From Aromatoleum petrolei (lineage in GTDB: Bacteria; Pseudomonadota; Gammaproteobacteria; Burkholderiales; Rhodocyclaceae): a stretch of DNA of 64,000 bases. Below are positions 26,690-35,400 of this stretch, one piece after another. Within the stretch, counting starts at the first letter, position 1. Every line of letters begins with the position of its first letter. Made by a program: the position numbers and the translations under genes. The DNA lies in the NCBI RefSeq assembly GCF_017894385.1, contig NZ_CP059560.1, forward strand, positions 4,472,501 to 4,536,500, in the 5' to 3' direction. The notes beneath the pieces were generated by a model. It did no database searches. It saw only the letters and a program-made list of their open reading frames with translations, and had not been told where the DNA came from.

Positions 26690-28486
26690 ATGCGCTTTCT
26701 CGATCAGCCGCCGCGTTACCTCTTCTTCACCGGCAAGGGCGGGGTCGGCAAGACCTCGCTCGCCTGCGCCACCGCAATCCATCTCGCCGGACTCGGGCGC
26801 AAAGTGTTGCTGGTGAGCACCGATCCGGCCTCCAACGTGGCGCAGGTGTTCGAGCAGGAGATCGGGAGCCGCGTCGCGCCGATCAAGGCTGTGGCGGGTT
26901 TGTCCGCGCTGGAAATCGACCCGCAGGAGGCGGCCCGTGCGTACCGTGACCGCATCGTGGGTCCGGTGCGCGGAATCCTTCCAGATGACGTCGTGCGCGG
27001 GATCGAGGAGCAGCTTTCAGGCGCCTGCACCACCGAGATCGCGGCCTTCGACGAGTTCACCGGACTGCTGACCGACACGCAGCTCACGAGCGGCTTCGAC
27101 CACGTCGTATTCGACACGGCACCGACCGGTCATACGATCCGCTTGCTGCAGCTGCCGGCTGCGTGGTCGGGATTTCTCGCGAGCAATACCGAAGGGGCGT
27201 CCTGCCTTGGCCCGCTGGCGGGGCTGCAGAAGCAGCGCGAGCAGTATTCAGCAGCCGTTGCGGCCCTTGCAGATGCGGCGCGCACGCGTCTCGTGCTGGT
27301 CGCGCGTGCCCAGGCCTCGACGCTGCGCGAAGTGGCGCGAACGCATGCCGAGCTCGCGGCCATCGGGCTCAGCCGCCAGTTCCTCGTCATCAACGGCGTG
27401 CTGGCCGACGATGCCGAGGCGCGCGCGGACGGGCTGGCGGCGGCGGTGCTGCGCCGCGAACGGGACGCGCTTGCCGCAATCCCCGAGCCGCTGCGCGGCC
27501 TGCCGACGGACCATGTGCCGCTGATGCCCTTCAATCTCGTCGGCCTGCCGGCGCTTCGCGCCTTGCTCGGCACGACCGGTTCCTCGCCTCTGGAAGCGTC
27601 CAGCGCGGCCCGGGTGCACGCCGTGGCCGCGTTGCCGAACCTCGGAAGCCTCGTCGACGGCCTCGCCGCCGACGGTCACGGGCTGGTGATGCTGATGGGC
27701 AAGGGCGGGGTCGGAAAGACGACGCTCGCGGCCGCGATTGCGGTAGAGCTCGCGCGGCGAGGTTTTCCCGTGCATCTGACAACATCCGATCCGGCGGCGC
27801 ACCTCGCGGAAACGCTGGAGGGGTCGCTCGGGAATCTTGCCGTGAGCCGCATCGATCCTTTGGTGGAGACGGAGCGTTATCGCCAGCACGTGCTGGAGAC
27901 GAGCGGCAAGGATCTGGATACGCACGGACGCGCGATGCTGGAAGAGGATCTGCGCTCGCCTTGCACGGAGGAGATCGCGGTCTTCCAGGCCTTCTCGCGC
28001 GTCATCCGTGAAGCCGGGAAGAAGTTCGTCGTCATGGACACCGCGCCCACCGGGCACACCTTGCTGCTGCTCGATGCGACAGGGGCCTATCACAAGGAAA
28101 TCGCGCGCCACATGGACAAGAGCGGCGTCACGCACTTCACGACGCCGATGATGCAGTTGCAGGATCCAAAGCAGACCAAGGTGTTGATCGTGACCCTCGC
28201 CGAGACGACGCCGGTGCTCGAGGCCGCGAACCTGCAGGCGGATTTACGCCGCGCGGGCATCGAGCCCTGGGCGTGGATCATCAACAACAGCGTGGCCGCC
28301 GCACGCACCGACGCAGCGGTGTTGCGCCGTCGCGCCGAGCAGGAATGGCCGCAGATCGAGGCGGTGCGAGAGCATCACGCCAGGCGGGTCGCGCTGGTAC
28401 CGGTACAGGCTGAGGAGCCGATCGGCGTGTCGCGGTTGGTGGCACTGGTTGCAGGCCAGAGCAAGGAGCCGGCCCGGCCGGCCTGA
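26690..28486 (+). CDS. arsA: Arsenite-stimulated ATPase ArsA
   Basis: A 598-residue duplicated ATPase. Each half has its own deviant Walker A motif: GKGGVGKTS from residue 15 and GKGGVGKTT from about 337. Each half also has the signal-transduction motif DTAPTGHT. The length and two-domain design match the bacterial pump ATPase rather than the single-domain Get3 type. It energises arsenite efflux with the membrane protein. The usual ArsA partner is ArsB, but here the downstream carrier is ACR3, a pairing that also exists in nature. The ATG at 26690 has only a weak ribosome site and may depend on coupling to arsD. Confidence 0.96.
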   Translation: MRFLDQPPRYLFFTGKGGVGKTSLACATAIHLAGLGRKVLLVSTDPASNVAQVFEQEIGSRVAPIKAVAGLSALEIDPQEAARAYRDRIVGPVRGILPDDVVRGIEEQLSGACTTEIAAFDEFTGLLTDTQLTSGFDHVVFDTAPTGHTIRLLQLPAAWSGFLASNTEGASCLGPLAGLQKQREQYSAAVAALADAARTRLVLVARAQASTLREVARTHAELAAIGLSRQFLVINGVLADDAEARADGLAAAVLRRERDALAAIPEPLRGLPTDHVPLMPFNLVGLPALRALLGTTGSSPLEASSAARVHAVAALPNLGSLVDGLAADGHGLVMLMGKGGVGKTTLAAAIAVELARRGFPVHLTTSDPAAHLAETLEGSLGNLAVSRIDPLVETERYRQHVLETSGKDLDTHGRAMLEEDLRSPCTEEIAVFQAFSRVIREAGKKFVVMDTAPTGHTLLLLDATGAYHKEIARHMDKSGVTHFTTPMMQLQDPKQTKVLIVTLAETTPVLEAANLQADLRRAGIEPWAWIINNSVAAARTDAAVLRRRAEQEWPQIEAVREHHARRVALVPVQAEEPIGVSRLVALVAGQSKEPARPA

Positions 28487-28505
28487 GTCAGGGAAAAAGG
28501 TAAGT

Positions 28506-29615
28506 ATGTCCGTCCAATGCGAAGTCACGGCGAAGCGCGCCGCCGCGGCGCCGATGAGCGTATTCGAGCGTTATCTCACCGTGTGGGTGTTCCTGTGCAT
28601 CGTCGCCGGCATCGCGCTCGGCCAGATGGCGCCGGCGCTGTTCCGCGCGATCGGCCGCATGGAAGTTGCGCAGGTGAACCTGCCGGTGGGCTTCCTCATC
28701 TGGGTGATGATCATCCCGATGCTGATGAAGGTCGATTTCGGTGCGCTGCACGAGATTCGCGGCCATGTGCGCGGCATCGGCGTGACGCTGGTCGTGAACT
28801 GGCTCGTGAAACCGTTCTCGATGGCGCTGCTGGGATGGTTCTTCATCCGCCACCTGTTTGCCCCGTGGCTGCCGGCCGAGCAGGTCGACAGCTACGTCGC
28901 GGGCCTGATCCTGCTCGCGGCGGCCCCGTGCACGGCGATGGTGTTCGTGTGGAGCCGGCTCACCAACGGCGACCCGATCTTCACGCTGTCGCAGGTCGCC
29001 CTCAACGACACGATCATGGTGGTCGCATTTGCGCCGATCGTGGGCGTGCTGTTGGGTATCTCGGCGATCACGGTGCCTTGGGACACGCTGTTCACGTCGG
29101 TCGTGCTCTACATCGTGATCCCCGTCGCGCTCGCGCAGGCTGCGCGCAAGCTGCTGCTCGCGCGCGGGCAGGCGGTGTTCGACGCTGCGATGGAACGCAT
29201 CGGCCCGTGGTCGATCAGCGCGCTGCTGGTGACGCTGGTCCTGCTGTTCGCCTTCCAGGGCGAGGCGATCCTCGCGCAGCCGCTGGTGATCGCCCTGCTC
29301 GCGGTGCCCATCCTGATCCAGGTGTTCTTCAACTCGACGCTCGCCTACCTGCTCAACCGCATGGTCGGCGAGAAGCACAGTGTCGCGTGCCCGTCGGCGC
29401 TGATCGGTGCGTCGAATTTCTTCGAGCTGGCGGTCGCGGCGGCGATCAGCCTGTTCGGCTTCGAGTCGGGGGCGGCGCTGGCGACGGTGGTCGGGGTGCT
29501 CATCGAGGTGCCGGTGATGCTGCTCGTCGTGCGCGTGGTCAATGCAAGCAAGGGGTGGTACGAGGCGGGTTGGACCGTCGCGGATGCGGCGCGCGGTTCA
29601 CAAGACGTGACCTGA
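28506..29615 (+). CDS. ACR3-family arsenite efflux permease
   Basis: A 369-residue membrane protein with ten predicted helices. ACR3 markers are visible: FLIWVMIIPMLMKVDFG in the N-terminal half; LILLAAAPCTAMVFVWSRLT, where the Cys is the conserved arsenite-site residue; and the later CPSALIGASNFFELAVAAAI. It exports As(III) across the inner membrane, driven by proton motive force or ArsA. AAAAAGG precedes the ATG, 19 bases after arsA. It ends the arsRCDA-acr3 operon; the 176 bases after it show no clear terminator. Some databases call this gene arsB, but it is not the unrelated ArsB family. Confidence 0.95.
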   Translation: MSVQCEVTAKRAAAAPMSVFERYLTVWVFLCIVAGIALGQMAPALFRAIGRMEVAQVNLPVGFLIWVMIIPMLMKVDFGALHEIRGHVRGIGVTLVVNWLVKPFSMALLGWFFIRHLFAPWLPAEQVDSYVAGLILLAAAPCTAMVFVWSRLTNGDPIFTLSQVALNDTIMVVAFAPIVGVLLGISAITVPWDTLFTSVVLYIVIPVALAQAARKLLLARGQAVFDAAMERIGPWSISALLVTLVLLFAFQGEAILAQPLVIALLAVPILIQVFFNSTLAYLLNRMVGEKHSVACPSALIGASNFFELAVAAAISLFGFESGAALATVVGVLIEVPVMLLVVRVVNASKGWYEAGWTVADAARGSQDVT

Positions 29616-29791
29616 CGAACTTTGCGGGTGCCGCCGACAACTTGGGTTCGGCGAACCTGAATGGGGGCACCTTGATCCCGTACGAGGACCGTCTCCGTGG
29701 GGCGCCGCAACGCGACCGAGGCAGCGACGAGCATTAGGCGACGATGCACATGGAATCGAGTGGATTGCACACGGTGAAAATGTGCGCGTGA

Positions 29792-31126
29792 TCAGTCACC
29801 CTCCGGGCCCTCGATGCCAAGGCGGCGCAGCTTCTCCCACAGCGTCTTGCGCGTGATGCCCAGGGCTTCGGCGGTATGCGTCATGTGCCAGTGGTGCCGC
29901 TCCAGCATCATCCGCAGGTAATCCCGTTCGCAGGAAATGAGATATTCGGCGAGCGATGGCGACAGGGACTCGTCCGTCTTTCCCGCTTCGAGGCCTTCGC
30001 CGAAAAAGGCTTCGGCGCCGAGCAGCGGGCCGGGGGAGAGGATGCAGGCACGTTCTACGGCATGCTTGAGTTCGCGCACGTTTCCCGGCCACGAATAGGA
30101 CATCAGCGCCTGTTCGGTGCGTGGATCGAGGCGTCGACGCTCGTCGGGGTGGGCGCGGTTGAAGGACTCGACGAAGTGGTGCACGAACCAGCGGATGTCT
30201 TCGGGGCGTTCACGCAGCGGCGGGATGCGCAGGTGGATCACATGCACGCGGTAGTAGAGGTCGTCGCGGAAAGTGCCGGCATCGACCATCGCCTTGAGGT
30301 CCTGGTGGGTCGCGCAGACGAGGCGGAAATTCACCTCAGTCGGGGCCTCGCTGCCGAGACGGCGCAGTTTGTGCTCCTGCAGCACCCGCAGCAGTTTGAC
30401 CTGCATGTGGAGCGGCATGTCGCCGATTTCATCGAGGAGCAGCGTGCCGCCGTGCGCCTGTTCGAAATAGCCGCGCTTGGCCTTGACGGCGCCGCTGAAG
30501 GCGCCTTTTTCGTAGCCGAAGAGTTCGGACTCCAGCAGGGATTCGGGAATCGCCGCGCAGTTTACGGCGACGAAGGGAGCGTCCGGGTTGCCGGTGTGAC
30601 GATGAAAGAACTGCGCCACGTGTTCCTTGCCGACGCCCGATTCGCCGGTGATCAGCAGGGCACTCGCATTGCGTGCGAGGCGCGGCAGCGTCTCGGTGAT
30701 GCGGCGCATGGCCGGGGAGACGCCGAGCGCGTCGCCATCCATATCGCTGCCGCCGGCCCCGCCGTAGTCCTGTGCCAGTGAGCGGACCCTGGCGACCAGC
30801 GCGTCGGGATCGAAGGGTTTGGTCACGTAATCGGCCGCACCGGCCTTGAGCAGCTCCACTGCGCGGTCGATGGTGCCGTAGGCGGTCAGAAAGAGGAAAG
30901 GGGGCAGCATCGGCAGGCGCGCACCGAGTTCGAGGAACAGGTCGCCGCCATTGCAGTCGGGCAGGCGGATGTCGCTGACGACCACCGCGTAGCGTCGCTT
31001 TTCCAGCGCCTCGGCGGCCTCAGCGCCCCTTCGCCACCAATCCACATCGAATCCTTCGAGGCGGAAGCGCTCGGCGAGCGATTCACCCATGATCTCGTCG
31101 TCTTCAATCAGACAGAGTCGGGGCAT
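29792..31126 (-). CDS. Sigma-54-dependent response regulator (NtrC type, AioR/ArxR-like)
   Basis: A 444-residue activator in three domains. The receiver has the phospho-acceptor Asp52 in VSDIRLPD. The AAA+ domain has Walker A GESGVGKE at 161-168 and the sigma-54 contact loop GAFSGA at 208-213 (Ser for the usual Thr). The C-terminal Fis-type helix-turn-helix contains THTAEALGITRKTLWEKLRR. It is the last gene of a binding protein-kinase-regulator operon and overlaps the kinase by 23 bases. The same set order is known as AioXSR and ArxXSR. Its likely target is the divergent promoter at 33672, with dyads upstream suited to such an activator. Confidence 0.93.
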   Translation of the reverse strand: MPRLCLIEDDEIMGESLAERFRLEGFDVDWWRRGAEAAEALEKRRYAVVVSDIRLPDCNGGDLFLELGARLPMLPPFLFLTAYGTIDRAVELLKAGAADYVTKPFDPDALVARVRSLAQDYGGAGGSDMDGDALGVSPAMRRITETLPRLARNASALLITGESGVGKEHVAQFFHRHTGNPDAPFVAVNCAAIPESLLESELFGYEKGAFSGAVKAKRGYFEQAHGGTLLLDEIGDMPLHMQVKLLRVLQEHKLRRLGSEAPTEVNFRLVCATHQDLKAMVDAGTFRDDLYYRVHVIHLRIPPLRERPEDIRWFVHHFVESFNRAHPDERRRLDPRTEQALMSYSWPGNVRELKHAVERACILSPGPLLGAEAFFGEGLEAGKTDESLSPSLAEYLISCERDYLRMMLERHHWHMTHTAEALGITRKTLWEKLRRLGIEGPEGD

Positions 31127-32582
31127 TGCTTCTTGCGGCCTGGCCATAGGGGATCTCGATGGTGAAGGTGGTGGATCCCGGTTCGCTTTCGACCGAGATT
31201 TCGCCGTTGAGCTGCTGCACGATCTGATACACGATCCACAGACCCAGACCGTGACCCGATTCGTTGTGCGTGGTGAAGGGTTCGAACAGGTAGGGCAGTT
31301 CCTCGCGCGGAATGTGCAGTCCGTCGTTGAACACGGCGAGCACGAGTCGGTCGCCGCTGGCATGCGCACGCAGTCGCACCGTGCCGCCATTGCCGGCGGC
31401 GGCGACAGCGTTGAGCAGCAGGTTCAACACGATCTGCCGCACGAGGGTCGCGGGAAGGGGCAGGGCGGAAGCTAGATTGCCGTCTACGGCGACCGTCGCA
31501 CCGCGAATATGGGCTTCGGCGTCGACGAGGATCAGGAGGTCGTCGATGTCCTGGGGGGCGAATGGACGGTCTTCGATGCGGCTTTCCACCAGCAGCGCCG
31601 CGACCGTGTTGCGGATCTGCGTGAGGCCGCGTTCGAGCAGCGACAGGGCCTTGGCAGCGAGCGGATCGCCGTCGCCGTGGCGCTTGTAGGTGTTGATCGC
31701 GGTCAGCATGCCTGCGAGCGGGTTGTTGATCTCGTGCGCGATGCCCGCCGTCAGGCGGCCGATCGCGGCGAGTCGTTCGGAGACGAGCATCTGGCGCTCG
31801 AGTTCCTGCTTGTTGCGCAACTCGCCGACCATGCGGCGGAAGGCTTCGCCGAGCTGGCCGATCTCGTCGCGGCTGTGCGGCAGATCGGCGAGCCGCGCCG
31901 CTTCCAGCTCAAGCGGGACATGGCGCATCGCCTGCGCCAGGCGCAGCAAGGGCTGGCCGGTGCGTTGCGCCCAGACCCACGAAATCGGCAGGATCACGAC
32001 GAGGACGAGCAGGGTGACCAAGGCGGCGCGCCCGACCAGGCCGAGAAAGCGCGGCAGGAACGGTGTCTTGGAATAACCGAGAATGACGTGGCCGAGCGCG
32101 ACGCCGTCCGCGATCAGCGGTGACATCACGAAATAGACCGGCGAATCGGGCGGCTCGAGCACGCGCTGCTCGGTGTCGGCGCCGCGCGACAATTCGGCGC
32201 GCAGCAGGCCGTATGCGCCGCCGCGGCCGGCCGCGCTGCTGCCGATCGGAAACTCGCGCGGGCGGGTCGAAACGAAGACGCGGAAGTCGACATCGGTGAC
32301 CAGCACCACCTCGGCCTGCAGCTCGGGCGCGGCGGGATCGCGCTCGTGTGCCGACTGCAGGATTTCGTAGGCGCGCCAGATGTCGTCGTGCAGCACCGGC
32401 ATCACCAGCGTGTGCGCGAGCACGCGCCCCATGCTGCGGGCGTGGCCCTCGAGGTTCTGCCGGATTTCGTCGTATTCGCGGGCGACGAGCGCGCCGGTGA
32501 CCGCGACGGCAGTGCCGAGCACCGCAGCCATGACGCGCAGTGGAATCTTCCAGCGCAGCGACACATCGGACAGGATGCTCAT
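31104..32582 (-). CDS. Membrane sensor histidine kinase (AioS/ArxS-like)
   Basis: A 492-residue kinase. Membrane segments at about 13-33 and 182-204 enclose a periplasmic domain of roughly 150 residues. A HAMP-like linker follows, then the dimerisation helix with His283 in GIAHEINNPLAG, then the ATPase domain with NLLLNAVAAA and HGLGLWIVYQI. It should phosphorylate the regulator encoded downstream. Its start overlaps the stop of the binding-protein gene (ATGA), so the two are coupled. In the related AioXSR system the kinase is triggered by the ligand-loaded periplasmic binding protein. The signal here is inferred to be an oxyanion but is unproven. Confidence 0.92.
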   Translation of the reverse strand: MSILSDVSLRWKIPLRVMAAVLGTAVAVTGALVAREYDEIRQNLEGHARSMGRVLAHTLVMPVLHDDIWRAYEILQSAHERDPAAPELQAEVVLVTDVDFRVFVSTRPREFPIGSSAAGRGGAYGLLRAELSRGADTEQRVLEPPDSPVYFVMSPLIADGVALGHVILGYSKTPFLPRFLGLVGRAALVTLLVLVVILPISWVWAQRTGQPLLRLAQAMRHVPLELEAARLADLPHSRDEIGQLGEAFRRMVGELRNKQELERQMLVSERLAAIGRLTAGIAHEINNPLAGMLTAINTYKRHGDGDPLAAKALSLLERGLTQIRNTVAALLVESRIEDRPFAPQDIDDLLILVDAEAHIRGATVAVDGNLASALPLPATLVRQIVLNLLLNAVAAAGNGGTVRLRAHASGDRLVLAVFNDGLHIPREELPYLFEPFTTHNESGHGLGLWIVYQIVQQLNGEISVESEPGSTTFTIEIPYGQAARSNAPTLSD

Positions 32583-33457
32583 GGCCTTTCCAGGCGTGCC
32601 GCCATGCTTGCAATGTCGGCAAACAGCGCAGGCTCTCCGCGCGTGAAGCCGTCAAGGTGCAGGCGCTTGAGCAGTTCCTCGCCGGCGGGATCGGCCGCCA
32701 TGCCGAGCAGCACGGCACGGAAGCGATCGAGTTCCCCGGGCGAGATGTCGGCCCGTGCGACGAAGGGCGGATGGCCGAGGAGCGGCGAGCGTTCGATGAT
32801 GCGCGTCGTGCGGGTCAGCTCGGGGCGCACCTCGGCGAGCGTCTCCCACACATAGCCGTCCACCGCGCCGCCGTCGGCCAGTGCGACCCCGACCGCCTCG
32901 ACGACCTTGCGATGGGCCCAGGTGAAGAAGGTGCGCGAGAAGAAGTTCGCCGGATCCTGCTTGTGCGTGGTCAGGATGTAGCGCGGATACAGGTAGCCGG
33001 AATTGGAGTCGGGATCGGAATACGCGAAGACCTTGCCGCGCAGGTCGGCGAGGGAGTTCGATCGCGTGTCGTCGGCCGGCACGATGATGTATGAGCGGTA
33101 ATACGGACCACCCCGCCACAGGGGCACGGCCACCAGCCGCAGTTCGCGCTGATGACGTACGTAGGGGTAGCCGCAGACCCAGGCGAAATCGAGTTTGCCG
33201 GTGCGCACCAGATCGACGACTTCGCGGTAGTTGCCGCGCTGGACGAAGATCACCGATCGCTCGAGTTTCGCTTCCAGCCAGCGTCGCCAGTCGCGCAGGA
33301 AATTCATCTGATCATCGAGGAACACCGGCGTGAGACCGATCCTGACTGCGTCTTCGACGGCGCCGGCCGACAGGGCGGGGAGCGCAGCGAGGGCCGTTGC
33401 GGCGCGAAGAAAGCGCCGTCGCGACTGCGATCCGAGACTGCCATTGTCCCTGTCCAT
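32579..33457 (-). CDS. PhnD-like periplasmic binding protein of the sensory system (AioX/ArxX-like)
   Basis: A 292-residue phosphonate/phosphate-type binding protein. The start at 33457 gives a Tat-like signal (SRRRFLRAATALAALPALSAGA). The mature domain has RIGLTPVFLDDQ at its start and VVDLVRTGKLDFAWVCGYPYV mid-lobe. No permease or ATPase gene is near, so it is a sensor rather than a transporter. The single mature Cys (Cys95, in AWVCGYPY) lies at the ligand cleft side. As I recall, arsenite-sensing AioX depends on a conserved Cys in a similar place. It is divergent from the oxidoreductase operon, with 340 bases between the starts. Confidence 0.87.
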   Translation of the reverse strand: MDRDNGSLGSQSRRRFLRAATALAALPALSAGAVEDAVRIGLTPVFLDDQMNFLRDWRRWLEAKLERSVIFVQRGNYREVVDLVRTGKLDFAWVCGYPYVRHQRELRLVAVPLWRGGPYYRSYIIVPADDTRSNSLADLRGKVFAYSDPDSNSGYLYPRYILTTHKQDPANFFSRTFFTWAHRKVVEAVGVALADGGAVDGYVWETLAEVRPELTRTTRIIERSPLLGHPPFVARADISPGELDRFRAVLLGMAADPAGEELLKRLHLDGFTRGEPALFADIASMAARLERP

Positions 33458-33532
33458 AGCGGGGATGATATGCGCCCGCCACGACGTCTGCCACTGCGCT
33501 GGAAGGGGGCAGGAAAGGGGCGAAACGCCGCC

Positions 33533-33548
33533 GTTACGCTGGCGTAGC
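33533..33548. promoter_or_regulatory. Candidate activator site 1 (imperfect dyad)
   Basis: GTTACGCTGGCGTAGC matches the perfect dyad at 33577 in 14 of 16 positions. It is the farthest of three copies from the sigma-54 promoter. Centre-to-centre distance to site 2 is 44 bases, about four helical turns. Confidence 0.65.
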
Positions 33549-33576
33549 ACCTTGCGCCGCAGCAATCGGCACGGGT

Positions 33577-33592
33577 GTTACGCCGGCGTAAC
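33577..33592. promoter_or_regulatory. Candidate activator site 2 (perfect 16-base palindrome)
   Basis: GTTACGCCGGCGTAAC is perfectly self-complementary. Its centre lies about 100 bases upstream of the -12 element at 33683-33686, a normal distance for an enhancer bound by an NtrC-type activator. The regulator encoded at 29792 is the natural candidate to bind it. Confidence 0.75.
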
Positions 33593-33634
33593 AGTCGCTG
33601 TCATGCACTGGGAATCAGCATCACGTTAAAACCA

Positions 33635-33645
33635 TTACGGCGTAA
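33635..33645. promoter_or_regulatory. Candidate activator site 3 (shortened dyad)
   Basis: TTACGGCGTAA carries both half-sites of the repeat (TTACG and CGTAA) but lacks the central bases, so spacing differs from sites 1 and 2. It could be a weak or degenerate site. It lies closest to the promoter, about 45 bases upstream of the -12 element. Confidence 0.5.
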
Positions 33646-33671
33646 GAGTTATTGCCTCGCGACGCCTGTCC

Positions 33672-33687
33672 TGGCGCGGATGTTGCG
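33672..33687 (+). promoter_or_regulatory. Sigma-54 (-24/-12) promoter of the oxidoreductase operon
   Basis: TGGCGCG at 33672-33678, four spacer bases and TTGC at 33683-33686 match the consensus TGGCACG-N4-TTGC with one change (A to G). The invariant GG and GC are exactly ten bases apart. It lies about 110 bases before the first structural gene, and the window encodes a sigma-54 activator beside it. The other strand has no comparable site for the sensory operon. Confidence 0.8.
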
Positions 33688-33797
33688 ATCTCCTGTCGTA
33701 AAGCACGGGCGTCAGGCGCCTTCGCCAACGCGTGTTTGCCAGGCTCGTCCGAGCCTCGGCCCGGACAAAGGTCGCTTTATCAGAGGAGGCAATGCGC

Positions 33798-34508
33798 ATG
33801 AGCGAAGAACTCAGGGTCTCGCCCATCGAGACCAGGGAAATGCCGGGCAAGCGCCGCTTCGCCATGGTGGTCGATACGCGTCGCTGCATCGGCTGCATGG
33901 CCTGCCAGGTCGCCTGCAAGGCGGAGTACGACACGCCGCTGGGCGTAAACCGCACGTGGGTGCCGTACAAGGTCGTCGGCAAGTACCCCAACGTCAAGAA
34001 GCAGTTCCTGCCGCGGCTGTGCAACCACTGCGACGACCCCCCGTGCGTGCGCAACTGTCCCGTCGGAGCCACCTACAAGCACGAGGACGGGGGCTTCGTG
34101 CTGCAGCGCTATGAGCGGTGCATCGGCTGCCGCAGCTGCATGGCGGCCTGTCCGTACAACGCGCGATTCATGCTGCCGTCGCACCGGACCTACACGCCGA
34201 TCACGAATGTGGTCGACAAGTGCACCTTCTGCTTCCACCGCGTCACGCAGAACCTGGTGCCGGCCTGTGTGCAGACCTGTATCGGACGTGCGCGGGTGTT
34301 CGGCGATCTCAACGACCCGACCAGCGAGGTGTCCTACCTCGTCGCAAAGAACGCGACGCAAGTGCTGCGCCCTGAGGAGGGGACCAAGCCGCATGTGTTC
34401 TACATCGGCGCGGATCGCAACCAGACCGAGTTCGGCCGCGATGCCTATCGCAAGCCCGAAGTGATGGAGCTCGAACGCTCGGCGTTCAAGCGCCACTTCG
34501 ACATTTGA
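33798..34508 (+). CDS. Four-cluster Fe-S electron-transfer subunit of a molybdoenzyme (PsrB/TtrB/ArxB-like)
   Basis: A 236-residue subunit with sixteen Cys in four ferredoxin-like groups: CIGCMACQVACK, CNHCDDPPCVRNCP, CIGCRSCMAACP and CTFC with a later CVQTC. This is the DmsB/PsrB/NrfC pattern for four [4Fe-4S] clusters. It passes electrons between the catalytic subunit and the membrane anchor. It lacks its own signal peptide and would be co-exported with the Tat-tagged catalytic subunit. GAGGAGG eight bases upstream favours the ATG at 33798 over the one at 33792. It is the first gene after the sigma-54 promoter; the anchor gene follows ten bases later. Confidence 0.93.
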   Translation: MSEELRVSPIETREMPGKRRFAMVVDTRRCIGCMACQVACKAEYDTPLGVNRTWVPYKVVGKYPNVKKQFLPRLCNHCDDPPCVRNCPVGATYKHEDGGFVLQRYERCIGCRSCMAACPYNARFMLPSHRTYTPITNVVDKCTFCFHRVTQNLVPACVQTCIGRARVFGDLNDPTSEVSYLVAKNATQVLRPEEGTKPHVFYIGADRNQTEFGRDAYRKPEVMELERSAFKRHFDI

Positions 34509-34518
34509 GGAGACAACC

Positions 34519-35376
34519 ATGGGCGATTACGTCTGGTTCCACGATGTGTCGTGGCACGCGACCTACGCGATTTACTTCTTCGTCATCGGCATCTGCGCCG
34601 GCCTGTCCTTCCTGTCATACGGCACGTGGCGCACCGAGGCGCTGCGTCCGCTGCGCGAAAAGGCCGCCTGGGGTTCGTTTGCGCTGCTGGTGGTGGGCGG
34701 TCTGCTGCTGATCGGCGATCTGTCGCAGCCGCTGCGCTTCTTCAACATCCTCAATCCTGCCTTTCTCAACTTCACCTCGCCGCTGGCCTGGGGGGCGCTC
34801 AACATCGTCGCCTTCGGTATCGCTTCGGTGCTGTATCTGGCGGCGCTGCGGCAGGGGAACGAGGTGCGCGGCAAGCTGCTGGCCACCATCGCCGCGTTGC
34901 TGGCGCTGGGGCTGCCGATCTATACCGGCTACGACCTGACCGTGCACCAGTCGCGGCCGGTGTGGAACACACCGGTGATGCCGGTCCTGTTCGTCGCGCT
35001 GGCCGTCGCTTCCGGTTCCGCGGTCGGCGCCATCCTCGCCGGGGCGAACCAGGCCGCGCAGAAGCTGCTGCGCGAATACATGTTGTGGTCGACCGGCGCC
35101 GTGGGCGTGATCCTGATCTCGATTCTCGGCACGACCAACTACGGCGGGGCGGCGCAGGAACTGACCTTCATGCTCATGACCACCGGGACGATGGGCCTGA
35201 TCTTCGTGGGCATCGGCGTCGTCGCCGGCACCGCTGCGCCGATCGCGCTGTTGCTCGCGCCCTTCGGTCGCCAGCAGATGGGGGCCGTACTGGCCGGCGT
35301 GCTCGTCCTCGCCGGCGGTGCCGCGCTGCGCTATGCGCTGCTGATGGGGCCCCAGCAATTGCAGACGCTGTACTGA
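34519..35376 (+). CDS. NrfD/PsrC-type membrane anchor subunit
   Basis: A 285-residue protein with about eight membrane helices, beginning GDYVWFHDVSWHATYAIYFF. NrfD-family anchors contain no heme and exchange electrons with the quinone pool. The QPLRFFNILNPAFLNFTSPL segment after helix 3 resembles the quinone-side loop of PsrC-type proteins. It sits between the Fe-S and catalytic genes, giving the order B-C-A seen in tetrathionate (TtrBCA) and selenate (SrdBCA) reductases; the arx operons I recall have A before B and C. A good ribosome site (TTGAGGAG) precedes the ATG. Confidence 0.92.
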   Translation: MGDYVWFHDVSWHATYAIYFFVIGICAGLSFLSYGTWRTEALRPLREKAAWGSFALLVVGGLLLIGDLSQPLRFFNILNPAFLNFTSPLAWGALNIVAFGIASVLYLAALRQGNEVRGKLLATIAALLALGLPIYTGYDLTVHQSRPVWNTPVMPVLFVALAVASGSAVGAILAGANQAAQKLLREYMLWSTGAVGVILISILGTTNYGGAAQELTFMLMTTGTMGLIFVGIGVVAGTAAPIALLLAPFGRQQMGAVLAGVLVLAGGAALRYALLMGPQQLQTLY

Positions 35377-35400
35377 GCGGACCGGCAAGGAGATCACGTC

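Noticed and set aside
33552..33575. A second sigma-54 promoter on the minus strand for the sensory operon
   Set aside because: The GCAATCGGCACG stretch looks similar when reversed but lacks the GG-N10-GC spacing.
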